Shown: positions 8,883 through 16,703 of the stretch, piece after piece
Layout: each line of letters begins with the position of its first letter
Position numbering within the stretch: the first letter of the stretch is position 1
Origin: Cellulosimicrobium sp. ES-005
GTDB taxonomy: Bacteria; Actinomycetota; Actinomycetes; Actinomycetales; Cellulomonadaceae
Direction: 5' to 3'
DNA length: 64,000 nucleotides
NCBI RefSeq assembly: GCF_040448685.1
Contig: NZ_CP159290.1
Location: 2,046,001 to 2,110,000, forward strand
The notes under the pieces: model-generated
The model's database searches: none
Seen by the model: only the letters and a program-made list of their open reading frames with translations
What the model was told of the DNA's origin: nothing
Program-made: the position numbers and the translations under genes

Positions 8883-9716
8883 ATGGCCCACCCCCGCACC
8901 GACCTCGCCGGCACCGACCAGGAACGCCTCTGGGACGCCGTCGCCGCCGCCCGGTACGACACCCCCGGCGAGGGCATGTTCGCCCCCGACGTCCTCGACC
9001 CCGCCGTCGACCGGCTCGCGGCGCTCGCAGGCCGGGGGAGCGCCGTCGAGCTCGCCGTCGGCACCGGCCGCGTCGCGATCCCGCTCGCCGCACGCGGCGT
9101 GCCCGTCACCGGCATCGAGATCTCCCGGCACATGGTCGCCCGGCTGCGTGAGAAGGCCGACGAGACGACCCTGCCCGTCGTCGTCGGCGACATGGCCACC
9201 GCCCGGGTGCCGGGGGAGCACGCGCTCGTCTACCTCGTGGACAACACGATCTCGAACCTGCTCACCCAGGAAGCCCAGGTCGAGTGCTTCCGCAACGCCG
9301 CCCGCCACCTCGCCCCCGGGGGCCGGTTCGTCGTCGAGCTCTGGGTCCCCGAGCTGCGCGCCCTCCCGCCCGGGCGCACCGCGACCGTCTGGCACGACGA
9401 GCCCGGCTACCTCGGCGTCGACACCTACGACGTCCTCCACCAGCGCGTCGTGTCCCACCACGTCCAGTTCGACGACGACGGCAGCGCCACGGTAGGACGC
9501 TCGCCCCACCGGTACGTCTGGCCCGCCGAGCTCGACCTCATGGCCCGCCTCGCCGGGCTCGAGCCCGAGACCCGGCACGCCGGATGGGCAGGGGAGCCGT
9601 TCACAGCCGAGTCCCGCTCCCACGTGTCCGTGTACCGCCGCCCCACCACAGACGTCGCATCGACCGGCGGGGAGCCGTCGTACCCGGAGGACCACGTCGT
9701 CGACGGCGGACGATAG
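8883..9716 (+). CDS. Class I SAM-dependent methyltransferase
   Basis: Rossmann-fold methyltransferase of 277 residues. Motif I is VELAVGTGRVAIPLA (about 55-69), followed by the acidic end of strand 2 in VTGIEIS (about 76-82) and VVGDMATARV for motif II. AARHLAPGGRFVVELWV (about 137-153) is the usual post-motif III segment. The C-terminal half carries a small-molecule-type cap domain. It is like unassigned cytosolic methyltransferases; the substrate is not predictable. It converges with the DinB gene six bases downstream. Confidence 0.85.
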   Translation: MAHPRTDLAGTDQERLWDAVAAARYDTPGEGMFAPDVLDPAVDRLAALAGRGSAVELAVGTGRVAIPLAARGVPVTGIEISRHMVARLREKADETTLPVVVGDMATARVPGEHALVYLVDNTISNLLTQEAQVECFRNAARHLAPGGRFVVELWVPELRALPPGRTATVWHDEPGYLGVDTYDVLHQRVVSHHVQFDDDGSATVGRSPHRYVWPAELDLMARLAGLEPETRHAGWAGEPFTAESRSHVSVYRRPTTDVASTGGEPSYPEDHVVDGGR

Positions 9717-9722
9717 ACCTCC

Positions 9723-10481
9723 TCACGCACCCCAGGACGCCTCCACCGCCTCCAGGTCCCGCACCGCGAAGCGGTGGTGCTCCCACTCCTCCTCCAGGAT
9801 CACGTGCAGGCACGACAACGTCGTCTCCGGATACTCCGGCGACCACGGGTTGCGCCGCACCACCACCAGCTCCTCCGGCGTCACGCCCGCCAGGAACTCC
9901 CGCACCATCGCCACCCGGCCCGCACGCGCCTCCAGCACCTCCCCGTAGGGCGGCGTCCCCGTCACGAACAACGACAGGTCCAGCCCGTCCTCCGCCGCCT
10001 GCGGCCCCGCCTGACCCAACGGGTGGAACGGCTGCGCGATCCCCAGCACCGCCCGCCCCAACCACGCGTCCGTCGCCAGCACCAGGTGCCGCACCGTCTG
10101 CGCGAACGACCACTCACCGTCCACCGACACGTCCACGGCGCTCGCGGGCAGCGCCGCCACCCGGTCCAGCGTCGCGGCCCACGTCGACTCCAGCGCCGAC
10201 CACGCCGCGCGCAGCCCCGCCGGGTCACCGGCACGACGCAGCTCCCGGCCCGGGAACCGGCGGTCCAGCTCCGCCTCCACGAAACCCGTCACGTCCACCC
10301 CGTTCACCCGGAACGACGCGTCGCCGTCCGCGAGCCAGGGCGCGTCGATGTCGACACCCTCCACCTGCACGCCCCGCATCACCGCACCGGACAGATCGGA
10401 CTCCACGAACCGCGCACCGCGCAGGTCCGCACCGTCGAACCTCGCGCCGCGCAGGTCGTCAGAGCGGGTGAACCGGGCCAT
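9723..10481 (-). CDS. DinB-family protein with N-terminal pentapeptide repeats
   Basis: Protein of 252 residues. Residues 1-45 hold four or five pentapeptide repeats (LRGARFDGADLRGARFVESD), and residues about 80-250 form a DinB-type four-helix bundle with candidate metal-binding histidines in FAQTVRHLVLATD and EEEWEHHRFAV. DinB-superfamily proteins in actinobacteria include thiol-dependent transferases (mycothiol/bacillithiol). The repeat part might serve protein-protein contacts. The ATG at 10481 has a GAGGAGG site five bases upstream; the longer open frame is not protein-like. Confidence 0.8.
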   Translation of the reverse strand: MARFTRSDDLRGARFDGADLRGARFVESDLSGAVMRGVQVEGVDIDAPWLADGDASFRVNGVDVTGFVEAELDRRFPGRELRRAGDPAGLRAAWSALESTWAATLDRVAALPASAVDVSVDGEWSFAQTVRHLVLATDAWLGRAVLGIAQPFHPLGQAGPQAAEDGLDLSLFVTGTPPYGEVLEARAGRVAMVREFLAGVTPEELVVVRRNPWSPEYPETTLSCLHVILEEEWEHHRFAVRDLEAVEASWGA

Positions 10482-10749
10482 GAACGCCTCCTCGGGGAGC
10501 GACCCGCCCGCAGCAGCCGACCAGCCCGGGGGAGCGGCCTCCGTGCGGCGACAGCGCCGCACCGGGGGCACCCGGGCGGGGGAGGGGCGTGCACCTCGGC
10601 GACGGTCACGACGAGCGGGGACGACGAACGCACCGTACGCCCCGCCACCCACGCCCACCAGAGGGGGACGCGACCCCGCAACCCCACCGCTCTCGTCGCA
10701 ACGGCCACCAGGGTGGTCGGCAGGCGTCGACCTGCGGGAGCATCGGACC

Positions 10750-11274
10750 ATGCCGATCCTGCCCACCGCACGCGACCCGCGACTCGTCACCGTCCGCCGC
10801 GGCGGCACCCTCACCGACGACCACCACCGCCAGCTCGCCCAGTGGGCCGTCGACTGCACCGAGCACGTCCTGCCGATCTTCGAGCACGCCCGGCCCGACG
10901 ACACCCGACCCCGCGACGCCCTCGACGTCGCCCGCGCCTGGATCCGCGGCGACGTCCCCATGAAGACCGCCCACAGCACCGCGTTCGTCGCCAACGCCGC
11001 CGGCCGCGACCAGCCCGCACCCGTCAAGTTCGCGGCGCTCGCGGCCGGGCAGGCCGTCGCGGTCGCGCACGTCGCGGCGCACGACCTCGGCGCCGCGGCC
11101 TACGCGATCCGGGCTGCCGCCGCGGACGCCGCCGCCCGGGGCGAGGACCCGGAGGCCGCACGGCTCGCGGAGCGGGACTGGCAGCGCGAGCGCATCCCGG
11201 CGGAGCTGCGCGAGCTCGTGCTCGACGACCAGAGGCGGCGCAGCGCGATCTGCTGGGACGTGTTCGACGACTGA
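10750..11274 (+). CDS. Putative immunity protein (Imm-5-like)
   Basis: Protein of 174 residues that looks like the predicted Imm-5-like immunity proteins, all-alpha proteins found near polymorphic toxins. Supporting features are LAQWAVDCTEHVLPIFE (about 29), DALDVARAWIRGDVPM (about 58), the alanine-rich helix FAALAAGQAVAVAHVAAHDL (about 92-111) and the end AICWDVFDD. No toxin gene, secretion gene or HNH/RNase domain is nearby, so it is an orphan. A GGGAG site precedes the ATG. The function is family inference only; it converges on the PIN-like gene. Confidence 0.6.
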   Translation: MPILPTARDPRLVTVRRGGTLTDDHHRQLAQWAVDCTEHVLPIFEHARPDDTRPRDALDVARAWIRGDVPMKTAHSTAFVANAAGRDQPAPVKFAALAAGQAVAVAHVAAHDLGAAAYAIRAAAADAAARGEDPEAARLAERDWQRERIPAELRELVLDDQRRRSAICWDVFDD

Positions 11275-11322
11275 GACCGGACCGGTCGGCAGGCGAGACC
11301 GGAGCGGTCGTCGCGGGGGGAC

Positions 11323-11745
11323 TCAGCGCAGGAGGTCGTCGTAGGAGACGAGGGGAACCCGGCCGTCCGCGGCGGCCGCGACGCGCTCGTCGCCGGCGAC
11401 GAGGACGTCGGCCTGCAGCACGGCCACGGCGACGTACTCGGTCAGCGCCGTGTCGTCCGCGTCGAGCTCGCGCGCGATCCGCCACGCCGTGGCCCGCGAC
11501 ACGCGGTCGCCGAGCAGGCGGATCTTCAGCGTGGCGAGGCCCTCCAGGCGTGCGCGTGCCGTCGTCTCGTCGAGCACGCCGCGGCGCACGTCGCGGTAGA
11601 GCATCGACAGCGCGTGGCTGCGCAGCACGACGGGGCCGACGAGCGGGCGCCGCGCACCGAGGCCGACGTCGTCGCGCACCAGGCGCAGCGCCGTGACGGC
11701 GTCGATCGCGCACCGGCTCGTCGGAGCGACGCCTGAGGAATCCAT
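11323..11745 (-). CDS. PIN-domain-like protein (VapC-like toxin)
   Basis: Protein of 140 residues with the layout of a PIN-fold ribonuclease: an early Asp in CAIDAVTALRLV (about 14), and a C-terminal acidic cluster in DADDTALTEYVAVAVLQADV (about 95-114), ending with VAGDERVAAA. These acidic positions coordinate magnesium in VapC toxins. No antitoxin-like gene precedes it; the upstream region encodes only the divergent small membrane protein. It could be a solitary VapC, a remnant or a PIN protein of other function. Confidence 0.65.
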   Translation of the reverse strand: MDSSGVAPTSRCAIDAVTALRLVRDDVGLGARRPLVGPVVLRSHALSMLYRDVRRGVLDETTARARLEGLATLKIRLLGDRVSRATAWRIARELDADDTALTEYVAVAVLQADVLVAGDERVAAAADGRVPLVSYDDLLR

Positions 11746-11780
11746 AGGTCTCAGTAGACACCCCGGCCCTACCGGCGCGG

Positions 11781-11786
11781 TACGGT
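11781..11786 (+). promoter_or_regulatory. -10 before small membrane protein gene
   Basis: TACGGT, followed after seven bases by ATG at 11794, the leaderless spacing seen elsewhere in this window. This argues that the ATG at 11794 is the real start of the small membrane protein gene. Confidence 0.5.
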
Positions 11787-11793
11787 CGGGCTC

Positions 11794-11960
11794 ATGGAGG
11801 TGGTGGGGACGGCAGCGGGTGGCTCGTGCTCGGTGGCGGCATCATCGTCCTGGCCCTCCTGATCGGCTGGTACGTCGCCCGGGCGTCACGTCTCGACATC
11901 CGTCGGCAGACCGAGAAGGGCGACCCTCTCGACCCCCGTGACGACCACTACGCGCCGTAG
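11794..11960 (+). pseudogene. Small single-pass membrane protein, apparent one-base frameshift
   Basis: The leaderless-type ATG at 11794 opens a frame that stops after 22 codons. A neighbouring frame from about 11805 to the TAG at 11958-11960 reads a Gly-rich start, a clear membrane segment (WLVLGGGIIVLALLIGWYVA) and a basic/acidic tail ending DPRDDHYAP. One extra G in the GGGG run at 11805-11808 would join them into a 55-residue protein with the tail in the cytosol. Alternatives are an assembly error, a real frameshift, or initiation at the in-frame GTG 11826, which lacks a Shine-Dalgarno. Its 3' end overlaps the convergent gene by 13 bases. Confidence 0.5.
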
Positions 11961-12337
11961 GTCGGCTCGACCGGTGGCGGTGGGGTGGTCTCGCCGGTGA
12001 ACGTCAGCAGCAGGTAGATGACCAGGGCGACGGCGAGGATGACGGTAACGACCTTGCCCACGTGCCTGGGGCGTGTGATGAGGAGCCCGACGACGGTGGG
12101 CGCGACCAGCATCACGATCGACTCTGCATACCCCTGAGCTGCCGTGTGGTCGCACGTGTCAGGGATCGGCCCCGACTCCCGACAGGTGCCGTTCTGGAAG
12201 TCCTTCGCGACGCCGAACGAGAGCGCGGCCGGGACGAACAGCGCGACGGTGCCGAGGACGGCCACGAACAGGCCGAGCAGCGCACGCCACCACGGGACCG
12301 ACCGCGGTGCCTGTGGGATTCCTGCCTGCGAGCTCAC
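11948..12337 (-). CDS. Hypothetical membrane protein
   Basis: Not recognised. The 129 residues hold three membrane segments: LLGLFVAVLGTVALFVPAAL (about 20-40), SIVMLVAPTVVGLLI (about 73-87) and VVTVILAVALVIYLLLTF (about 96-113). A loop with two cysteines (NGTCRESGPIPDTC) lies between the first two and could form a disulphide outside the membrane. The GTG start at 12337 is preceded on the minus strand by GGATACTTCATCC, a weak -10. It converges on and overlaps the small membrane protein at its 3' end. Confidence 0.7.
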   Translation of the reverse strand: MSSQAGIPQAPRSVPWWRALLGLFVAVLGTVALFVPAALSFGVAKDFQNGTCRESGPIPDTCDHTAAQGYAESIVMLVAPTVVGLLITRPRHVGKVVTVILAVALVIYLLLTFTGETTPPPPVEPTYGA

Positions 12338-12367
12338 GGATGAAGTATCCCGGGTGCGATGACTGCA

Positions 12368-12408
12368 CTGACGGTGGCTTCCCGAGAATCGTCCGTCAGC
12401 GCGAAGCC
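12368..12408. other. Interleaved inverted repeats (pseudoknot-capable)
   Basis: CTGACGG (12368-12374) pairs with CCGTCAG (12393-12399), and GGCTTC (12376-12381) pairs with GAAGCC (12403-12408). The arms alternate A-B-A'-B', so both stems together would form an H-type pseudoknot. The stretch lies between the divergent starts at 12337 and 12526. No function is known. Confidence 0.3.
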
Positions 12409-12445
12409 TTGGTGAGCTACGGACACCTGCACCGACAGGGCGCCG

Positions 12446-12459
12446 ATAATGTACATTAT
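12446..12459. promoter_or_regulatory. Perfect 14-bp palindrome, operator-like
   Basis: ATAATGTACATTAT is perfectly palindromic and consists almost only of A and T in otherwise very GC-rich DNA. It lies 66 bases before the ATG at 12526 and about 110 bases before the divergent gene. It looks like a binding site for a dimeric regulator. A further inverted repeat (GTCGGA, 8 bases, TCCGAC) follows at 12471-12490. Confidence 0.5.
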
Positions 12460-12525
12460 GTCATTTTGAGGTCGGACGAGTCGCTCCGACGCATCACGGA
12501 GGGCCCGCGCACACTCCCCTTCGTC

Positions 12526-12990
12526 ATGAGCACGACGACGTACGCACCCCGGCTCGGCATGCGCCGCCCGGGCGCACCGAGCACGGACCGACGCGCCGGC
12601 CGGCGGCCGCTCGCAGGTCTGGTGGCGCTCGCGCCGTCCCGGGCGTCGTCAGGAACCGTCTCCAGGACGTTCGCGGCGACGTCGCCGTTCACCGGGCTCG
12701 CACCGGACGGCCGTCGTCCGCGACGCCTCGTCACGGCGACGCTGGTGACGCTGGCCTGGGTCCCGGCCCTCGTCCTGACTCTCGTGGCGTTCGTGCTCGT
12801 CGGTGCCGCCGCCGGCGCGGCGACCGTCGCCGTGTGGGTCTGGCGCTCGGTGTCCCCCGCGCGGGCGCCGCGGTCCGGGCCCGACGACGTCGACGCGCCA
12901 CGGGACGAGCTCGAGCCGTCGATCGCGCCAGGCGTCCGAGCGCCTCGACGACGTCTGGTGCGCGACCGCACGCTGGGCTACGATGCCTAG
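12526..12990 (+). CDS. Hypothetical membrane protein
   Basis: Not recognised. The 154 residues have a basic, low-complexity N-terminal half (RRPGAPSTDRRAGRRPLAG), one long or two close hydrophobic segments (LVTATLVTLAWVPALVLTLV then AFVLVGAAAGAATVAVWVW, about 73-111) and an acidic/basic tail. Codon third positions are mostly G or C, as in real genes here. The ATG at 12526 is chosen because the upstream part of the open frame is AT-richer and not protein-like; a GGAGG lies rather far upstream, so the start is uncertain. Confidence 0.5.
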   Translation: MSTTTYAPRLGMRRPGAPSTDRRAGRRPLAGLVALAPSRASSGTVSRTFAATSPFTGLAPDGRRPRRLVTATLVTLAWVPALVLTLVAFVLVGAAAGAATVAVWVWRSVSPARAPRSGPDDVDAPRDELEPSIAPGVRAPRRRLVRDRTLGYDA

Positions 12991-13000
12991 AATCGGACAT

Positions 13001-13017
13001 ACAACGCAAACCATTGT
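13001..13017. promoter_or_regulatory. Imperfect inverted repeat in AT-rich patch
   Basis: ACAACG, five bases, then CATTGT: arms complementary except one position. It sits just after the stop at 12990 in a roughly 35-base AT-rich stretch. From here to the start at 13220 no supportable gene was seen. Confidence 0.25.
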
Positions 13018-13219
13018 GTTTAGGTCAACAGCATGGTGACGCAGCATCGCCGGGCCGGCGGGCCTCGGCAGTCCGCCGCGGTCCGGTAACCAGCGGCGGG
13101 CACGTCGCTGCGTCCGACCGAGCCCACGCCGGGATCGCGCCCACGCCCGGTCCCCTGCCCTCTGGCCGACCGCACCGCCTCCGGCGTCCCGACGCCCGAG
13201 CGTGTGTCAGCCTGGGCAC

Positions 13220-13924
13220 GTGCTCGACTCCACCCGCTCCCGGACCGCCTTCCCTCCCCCGCCCCTGCCCGACGTCGTCGGCGCGCGCGAGCGCACGGTG
13301 CACGTCGTGACCCATCCCGAGGCGACGCACCACGTCGCGGGCCTGGTCGGCGGCGTCCACGACTCCGACCTCACCGCGCGCGGCGCACGGCAGGCGGCCC
13401 TGGTCGCCGCGGCGCTGCGTGCCCGGATCGAGCACGACGCCGCCGTCGACGTCGTCACGTCCGACCTCCTGCGCACGCGCCGCACCGCGACCGCGATCGG
13501 CGAGGCGCTCGGCGTCGTGCCGTCGCCGGACGCGCGGCTGCGCGAGGCGTCCTACGGCGACGCCGGCGGGCGGCCACAGTCCTGGCTTGACGCCCGGTTC
13601 GTGCCGCCGCCGGCCGTGGGCGACCGCCTGCGGCACGACGTGGGCATCGTCGGCGCGGAGACGAGGCTCGAGGTCGCGCTGCGCGTGTACGCGGCGACCA
13701 CGGATCTGCTCCGTCGCGCCGCGGACCACCAGGTCGTGGTCACGCACGGGTTCGCGGCGACGTTCGTCGTCGCGGCGTGGATCGGGATGCCGGTCGAGGC
13801 CGCCGGGCACGTCGCGTTCCCGGTCGCCTCCGGGAGCATCACGACCCTGCGCGAGGACGGGTTCTTTCACAACCGTGCCGTGCTGAGCGTCGGGGACGTC
13901 GCGCACCTCGACGAGGGGCACTGA
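13220..13924 (+). CDS. Histidine phosphatase superfamily protein
   Basis: Phosphoglycerate-mutase-like protein of 234 residues. The phosphate-accepting His is in VVTHPEATHHV (about 30-40), the second Arg in TSDLLRTRRTA (about 82) and the late His in VVVTHGFAATF (about 177). The usual Arg-His-Gly triplet reads Thr-His-Pro. The rest of the pocket is present, so it is probably active on a small phosphoester, but the substrate is unknown. The GTG at 13220 is favoured over the one at 13202 because CAGCCT lies six bases before it, like the -10 elements of leaderless genes here. Confidence 0.8.
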   Translation: MLDSTRSRTAFPPPPLPDVVGARERTVHVVTHPEATHHVAGLVGGVHDSDLTARGARQAALVAAALRARIEHDAAVDVVTSDLLRTRRTATAIGEALGVVPSPDARLREASYGDAGGRPQSWLDARFVPPPAVGDRLRHDVGIVGAETRLEVALRVYAATTDLLRRAADHQVVVTHGFAATFVVAAWIGMPVEAAGHVAFPVASGSITTLREDGFFHNRAVLSVGDVAHLDEGH

Positions 13925-13999
13925 GCCGTCGACCCCGCGGTTCCGGCGTCGGTGCAGGTCAGGGCGCCGCCCGGCCGCGTCGTTGTCGGTGGCACGACC

Positions 14000-14005
14000 T
14001 AGGCT
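14000..14005 (+). promoter_or_regulatory. -10 element before the tyrosine recombinase gene
   Basis: TAGGCT lies 32 bases before the ATG at 14038. The transcript would have a short leader with a good AAGGAGG site seven bases before the start. Confidence 0.45.
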
Positions 14006-14037
14006 GGCCGCGACCGCACCCCGAAGGAGGCTCGCTC

Positions 14038-15102
14038 ATGGTCGCCCCGCCCCGCCTCGAGCGGATCACCGTCGCCGAGGCGGCCGACCGCTACCTCGCG
14101 TCCGTGGCCGCGCAGACCCTCCGGGGCGTCCTGTCGCCGACGACGCGCCGCAGCTACGAGCGGGACGTGGCCGAGTTCGCGCGGCTCGCCGGCCCGACCC
14201 GGGTGCTGGACGACGTCGCCGGCGAGGACGTCGACGACGTCCTCCTGCGTTACCAGACGACGCCCGACGGCCGGTACGCGGACGCGTCGCGCAAGCCGGG
14301 GAGCTCGGGCCGCTCCGCCATGACGGTCAACCGGTTCCGCCAGTCCGTCACCCGCTTCTTCTCCCACGCGGCGCGCGAGGGGTGGGTCCAGGCCGACCCG
14401 ATGCAGTGGGCCTCTCCCCCGGCCCGCGTGCGCGACGGCCTGCGCGTCGCGCGCACCGCGTTGTCCGCGGGGTCGGCGGCGTCGCTGCTCGAGGTCTCCG
14501 CCGCCCGGGCCCCAGGAGACCCGGCCGCGGCGGCGCGCCGCGACCAGGACCTCCAGCTGCGCGACCGACTCGTCGTCGCGCTCCTGCTGGTCCTCGGCCC
14601 CCGCGTCTCCGAGCTCGAGCGCGCGAACCTCGACGACTTCTCCCGCGAGCCCGACCAGACGCGCTGGCGCATCCAGGGCAAGGGCGGGCACGTCCGCACC
14701 GTGACGCTCTCTCCCCCGCTCGCCGCGGCGCTCGAGGAGTACCTGGAGCGCCTGCGCCCCGCACTGCTCGCCCGCCGCCCGGACGACCCGGACGCGCGGC
14801 GCGCGCTCCTGCTGTCCTGGCGGGGCCGCCGCATCGACGCGCAGGCCGTCCGCGGCCTCCTGCGACGCTGCGTCGCGCGCATGCCCGCGCAGTACCGGCG
14901 CGAGGCGACGCCGCACGCCCTGCGCCACACGACCGCGACCCTCCTCGCCGCCGAGGGGTGGGACGTCAAGGTCGTCGCCGAGCTCCTCGGGCACGCGTCC
15001 ATCGCGACCACCGGCGTGTACCTCGACCGGATCGAGGGCGAGCTCGCCGCGGCGATCCGTGCCCACCCCCTCTCGGCCGCGCTCGAGCCCGCCGAGACCT
15101 GA
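14038..15102 (+). CDS. Tyrosine recombinase (XerC/D-like integrase)
   Basis: Site-specific recombinase of 354 residues. The N-terminal SAM-like DNA-binding domain (about 10-125) is followed by the catalytic domain with Arg in GPRVSELE (about 188), Lys in GKGGHVRTV (about 217), His-x-x-Arg in HALRHTT (about 294), His in LLGHASIATT (about 318) and the nucleophile in GVYLDR (about 328). All catalytic residues are present. It has the size of a Xer protein rather than a large phage integrase, but carries a 20-residue insertion (RAPGDPAAAARRDQDL) in the catalytic domain. No phage, excisionase or tRNA gene is nearby, so it may be a domesticated recombinase. Confidence 0.88.
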   Translation: MVAPPRLERITVAEAADRYLASVAAQTLRGVLSPTTRRSYERDVAEFARLAGPTRVLDDVAGEDVDDVLLRYQTTPDGRYADASRKPGSSGRSAMTVNRFRQSVTRFFSHAAREGWVQADPMQWASPPARVRDGLRVARTALSAGSAASLLEVSAARAPGDPAAAARRDQDLQLRDRLVVALLLVLGPRVSELERANLDDFSREPDQTRWRIQGKGGHVRTVTLSPPLAAALEEYLERLRPALLARRPDDPDARRALLLSWRGRRIDAQAVRGLLRRCVARMPAQYRREATPHALRHTTATLLAAEGWDVKVVAELLGHASIATTGVYLDRIEGELAAAIRAHPLSAALEPAET

Positions 15103-15121
15103 CGCCGGCCCGGCGGGCGCG

Positions 15122-15127
15122 TAGCGT
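15122..15127 (+). promoter_or_regulatory. -10 of leaderless propeller-like gene
   Basis: TAGCGT, seven bases before the ATG at 15135; no Shine-Dalgarno. Confidence 0.55.
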
Positions 15128-15134
15128 CACCGGT

Positions 15135-16600
15135 ATGGCCTCGCTCCACCGGGTGGAGCTCGTCCCGGACGACGAGCCCGCGCCGGCCGGGCGCGGCGCA
15201 CCCGCGGAGGGGGCCCACGGGCCCGCGGCACCGGCCCGACGACGTGCGCTGCTCCTGCGCGTCGTCGCGCCGCTCGTCCTCCTCGTCCTCGCCCTCGTCG
15301 CCGTCGGGACGTGGCGCACGACCACGGCCGAGCGGGAACGCCTGGCCCGGCCCGGCGCCGTCGCCTCCCTCGCGGTGGCGCCGGCGCCCGACTGGGAGAC
15401 GGACGCCGCCGCGCCCCGGCTGTCCGTGGTCGGTGACGGCGACGACGCGGCCCTCGCCGTGGTCACCGGCGCGGGCGTGGAGGCGTACGACGTCGGGTCC
15501 GGCGCGCGGCGCTGGCGGGCGCTCGACCCGACGGCCTGGTGCGGGCCTGCCGCCGACGAGACGTCGGCCCCGGCTCCCCACCCGGCTGTCATCACGTGCC
15601 TGACCGGCCCCGCCCTCGCACCCGTCGCGCACGTCCTCGGCCCGGGAGGACCGACGACGGACCCGGTCCCCCTCGGCGACGAGCTCGGGCGCGCGGTCCC
15701 CGCCCCCGGCGCGACCGTGCTGCGCTGGTCGCGCACCGGCGGCGTCGTCCACCTCGCGCTCCAGGACGCCCGCACCGCAGGCGTGCGCTGGCAGCAGGAG
15801 GTCCGGCCCGACGACGCGGAGCGCACCGCGATGTGCCGGCCCCAGGTCGCCGGCCAGGCCGCCGTCACCGTCGAGGACGACCTGCTCGTCGTGCGCGGCT
15901 GCCGCCTCAGCGCAGTCCTCACTCTCGCCGGGACCCGGCTGGACGCCGCCGGCGAAGCGATCACGACGACCGTCACGCCCCGCGCCGACGGCACGTTCTG
16001 GCGCACGACCGCCCGACCCCCGGACCGCACCGGGTCCACCCAGCTCCTCGCTCCCGACGGAACGGTCCGCGTCGCCGTCTCCGGGCGGCTGCTCGTCCCG
16101 CTCGCCGGACCGGGCCGCGACGCGACCACCTGGCTCGTCACGACCCCGGGCGGGGTGCGCGCGCTCGCGTCCCCGGCGGCGTGGCTCGCGCCCCGCGCGA
16201 GCTGTGGCGCGCCGACGTGCCCGTCGTGCAGGCCGTGGCGCTCGCGGACGACCGCGCGGTCCTCGCCACCGGCGGCGCGCTCGTCGCCCTGGACGCCCGC
16301 ACGGGCGAGCGGGTGTGGTCGTGGTCGGGGTCCACCCCGGGAACGTCCGCGGGCGAGCCCGGGACCCGGCCGGACCTCGCGGGCGGCGTGACGGCCGCGT
16401 TCTCCGACGGCGCGACGCTCGCCGTGGTCGTGCCCGACCCGGACTCCTCGCGGCGCTCGCTCCTGGTCGGCCTGTCGCTCCACGACGGCGGGGTGCGCTG
16501 GCAGGCCGGGTACGACGCGGACCCGCACGGGTTCGCCGCGGTGACGGGGCGGGTCGTGCACGTGGACCCGGGCACGTCGCGCGTCGTCGTGCTCGGGTGA
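15135..16600 (+). pseudogene. Membrane-anchored beta-propeller-like protein, one frameshift
   Basis: The gene reads in one frame from the leaderless ATG 15135 to about 16190 and continues in a second frame to the TGA at 16598-16600. The first part has a cytosolic basic stretch, one membrane segment (LLLRVVAPLVLLVLALVAVG, about 37-56) and repeated strands such as VEAYDVGSGARRWRAL. The second part holds the matching repeat ALVALDARTGERVWSW. Both resemble PQQ-binding-like (WD-type) beta-propellers in outer-face anchored proteins. The frames meet in a GC-only run near 16188-16202, and one missing base would explain the break. It is either a pseudogene or an assembly error; the function is unknown. 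Confidence 0.7.
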
Positions 16601-16703
16601 GGTGCCCGCGCGAGGTCCGCGTGCGAGCGCGCGGCGTCGGGGCGAGCCTGACGGGAGACCGGCCGCGCCCCGATGCGGCCGGGCCGAGACGAGGGAGGAC
16701 GCC

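Noticed and set aside
11275-11322. Partial direct repeat GAGACCGGA between the convergent immunity-like and PIN-like genes
   Set aside because: Two imperfect copies only; no clear hairpin, could be chance in GC-rich DNA.
13033-13089. Short ORF (18 codons) starting at ATG 13033
   Set aside because: No ribosome binding site, no promoter at leaderless distance and no protein-like sequence.
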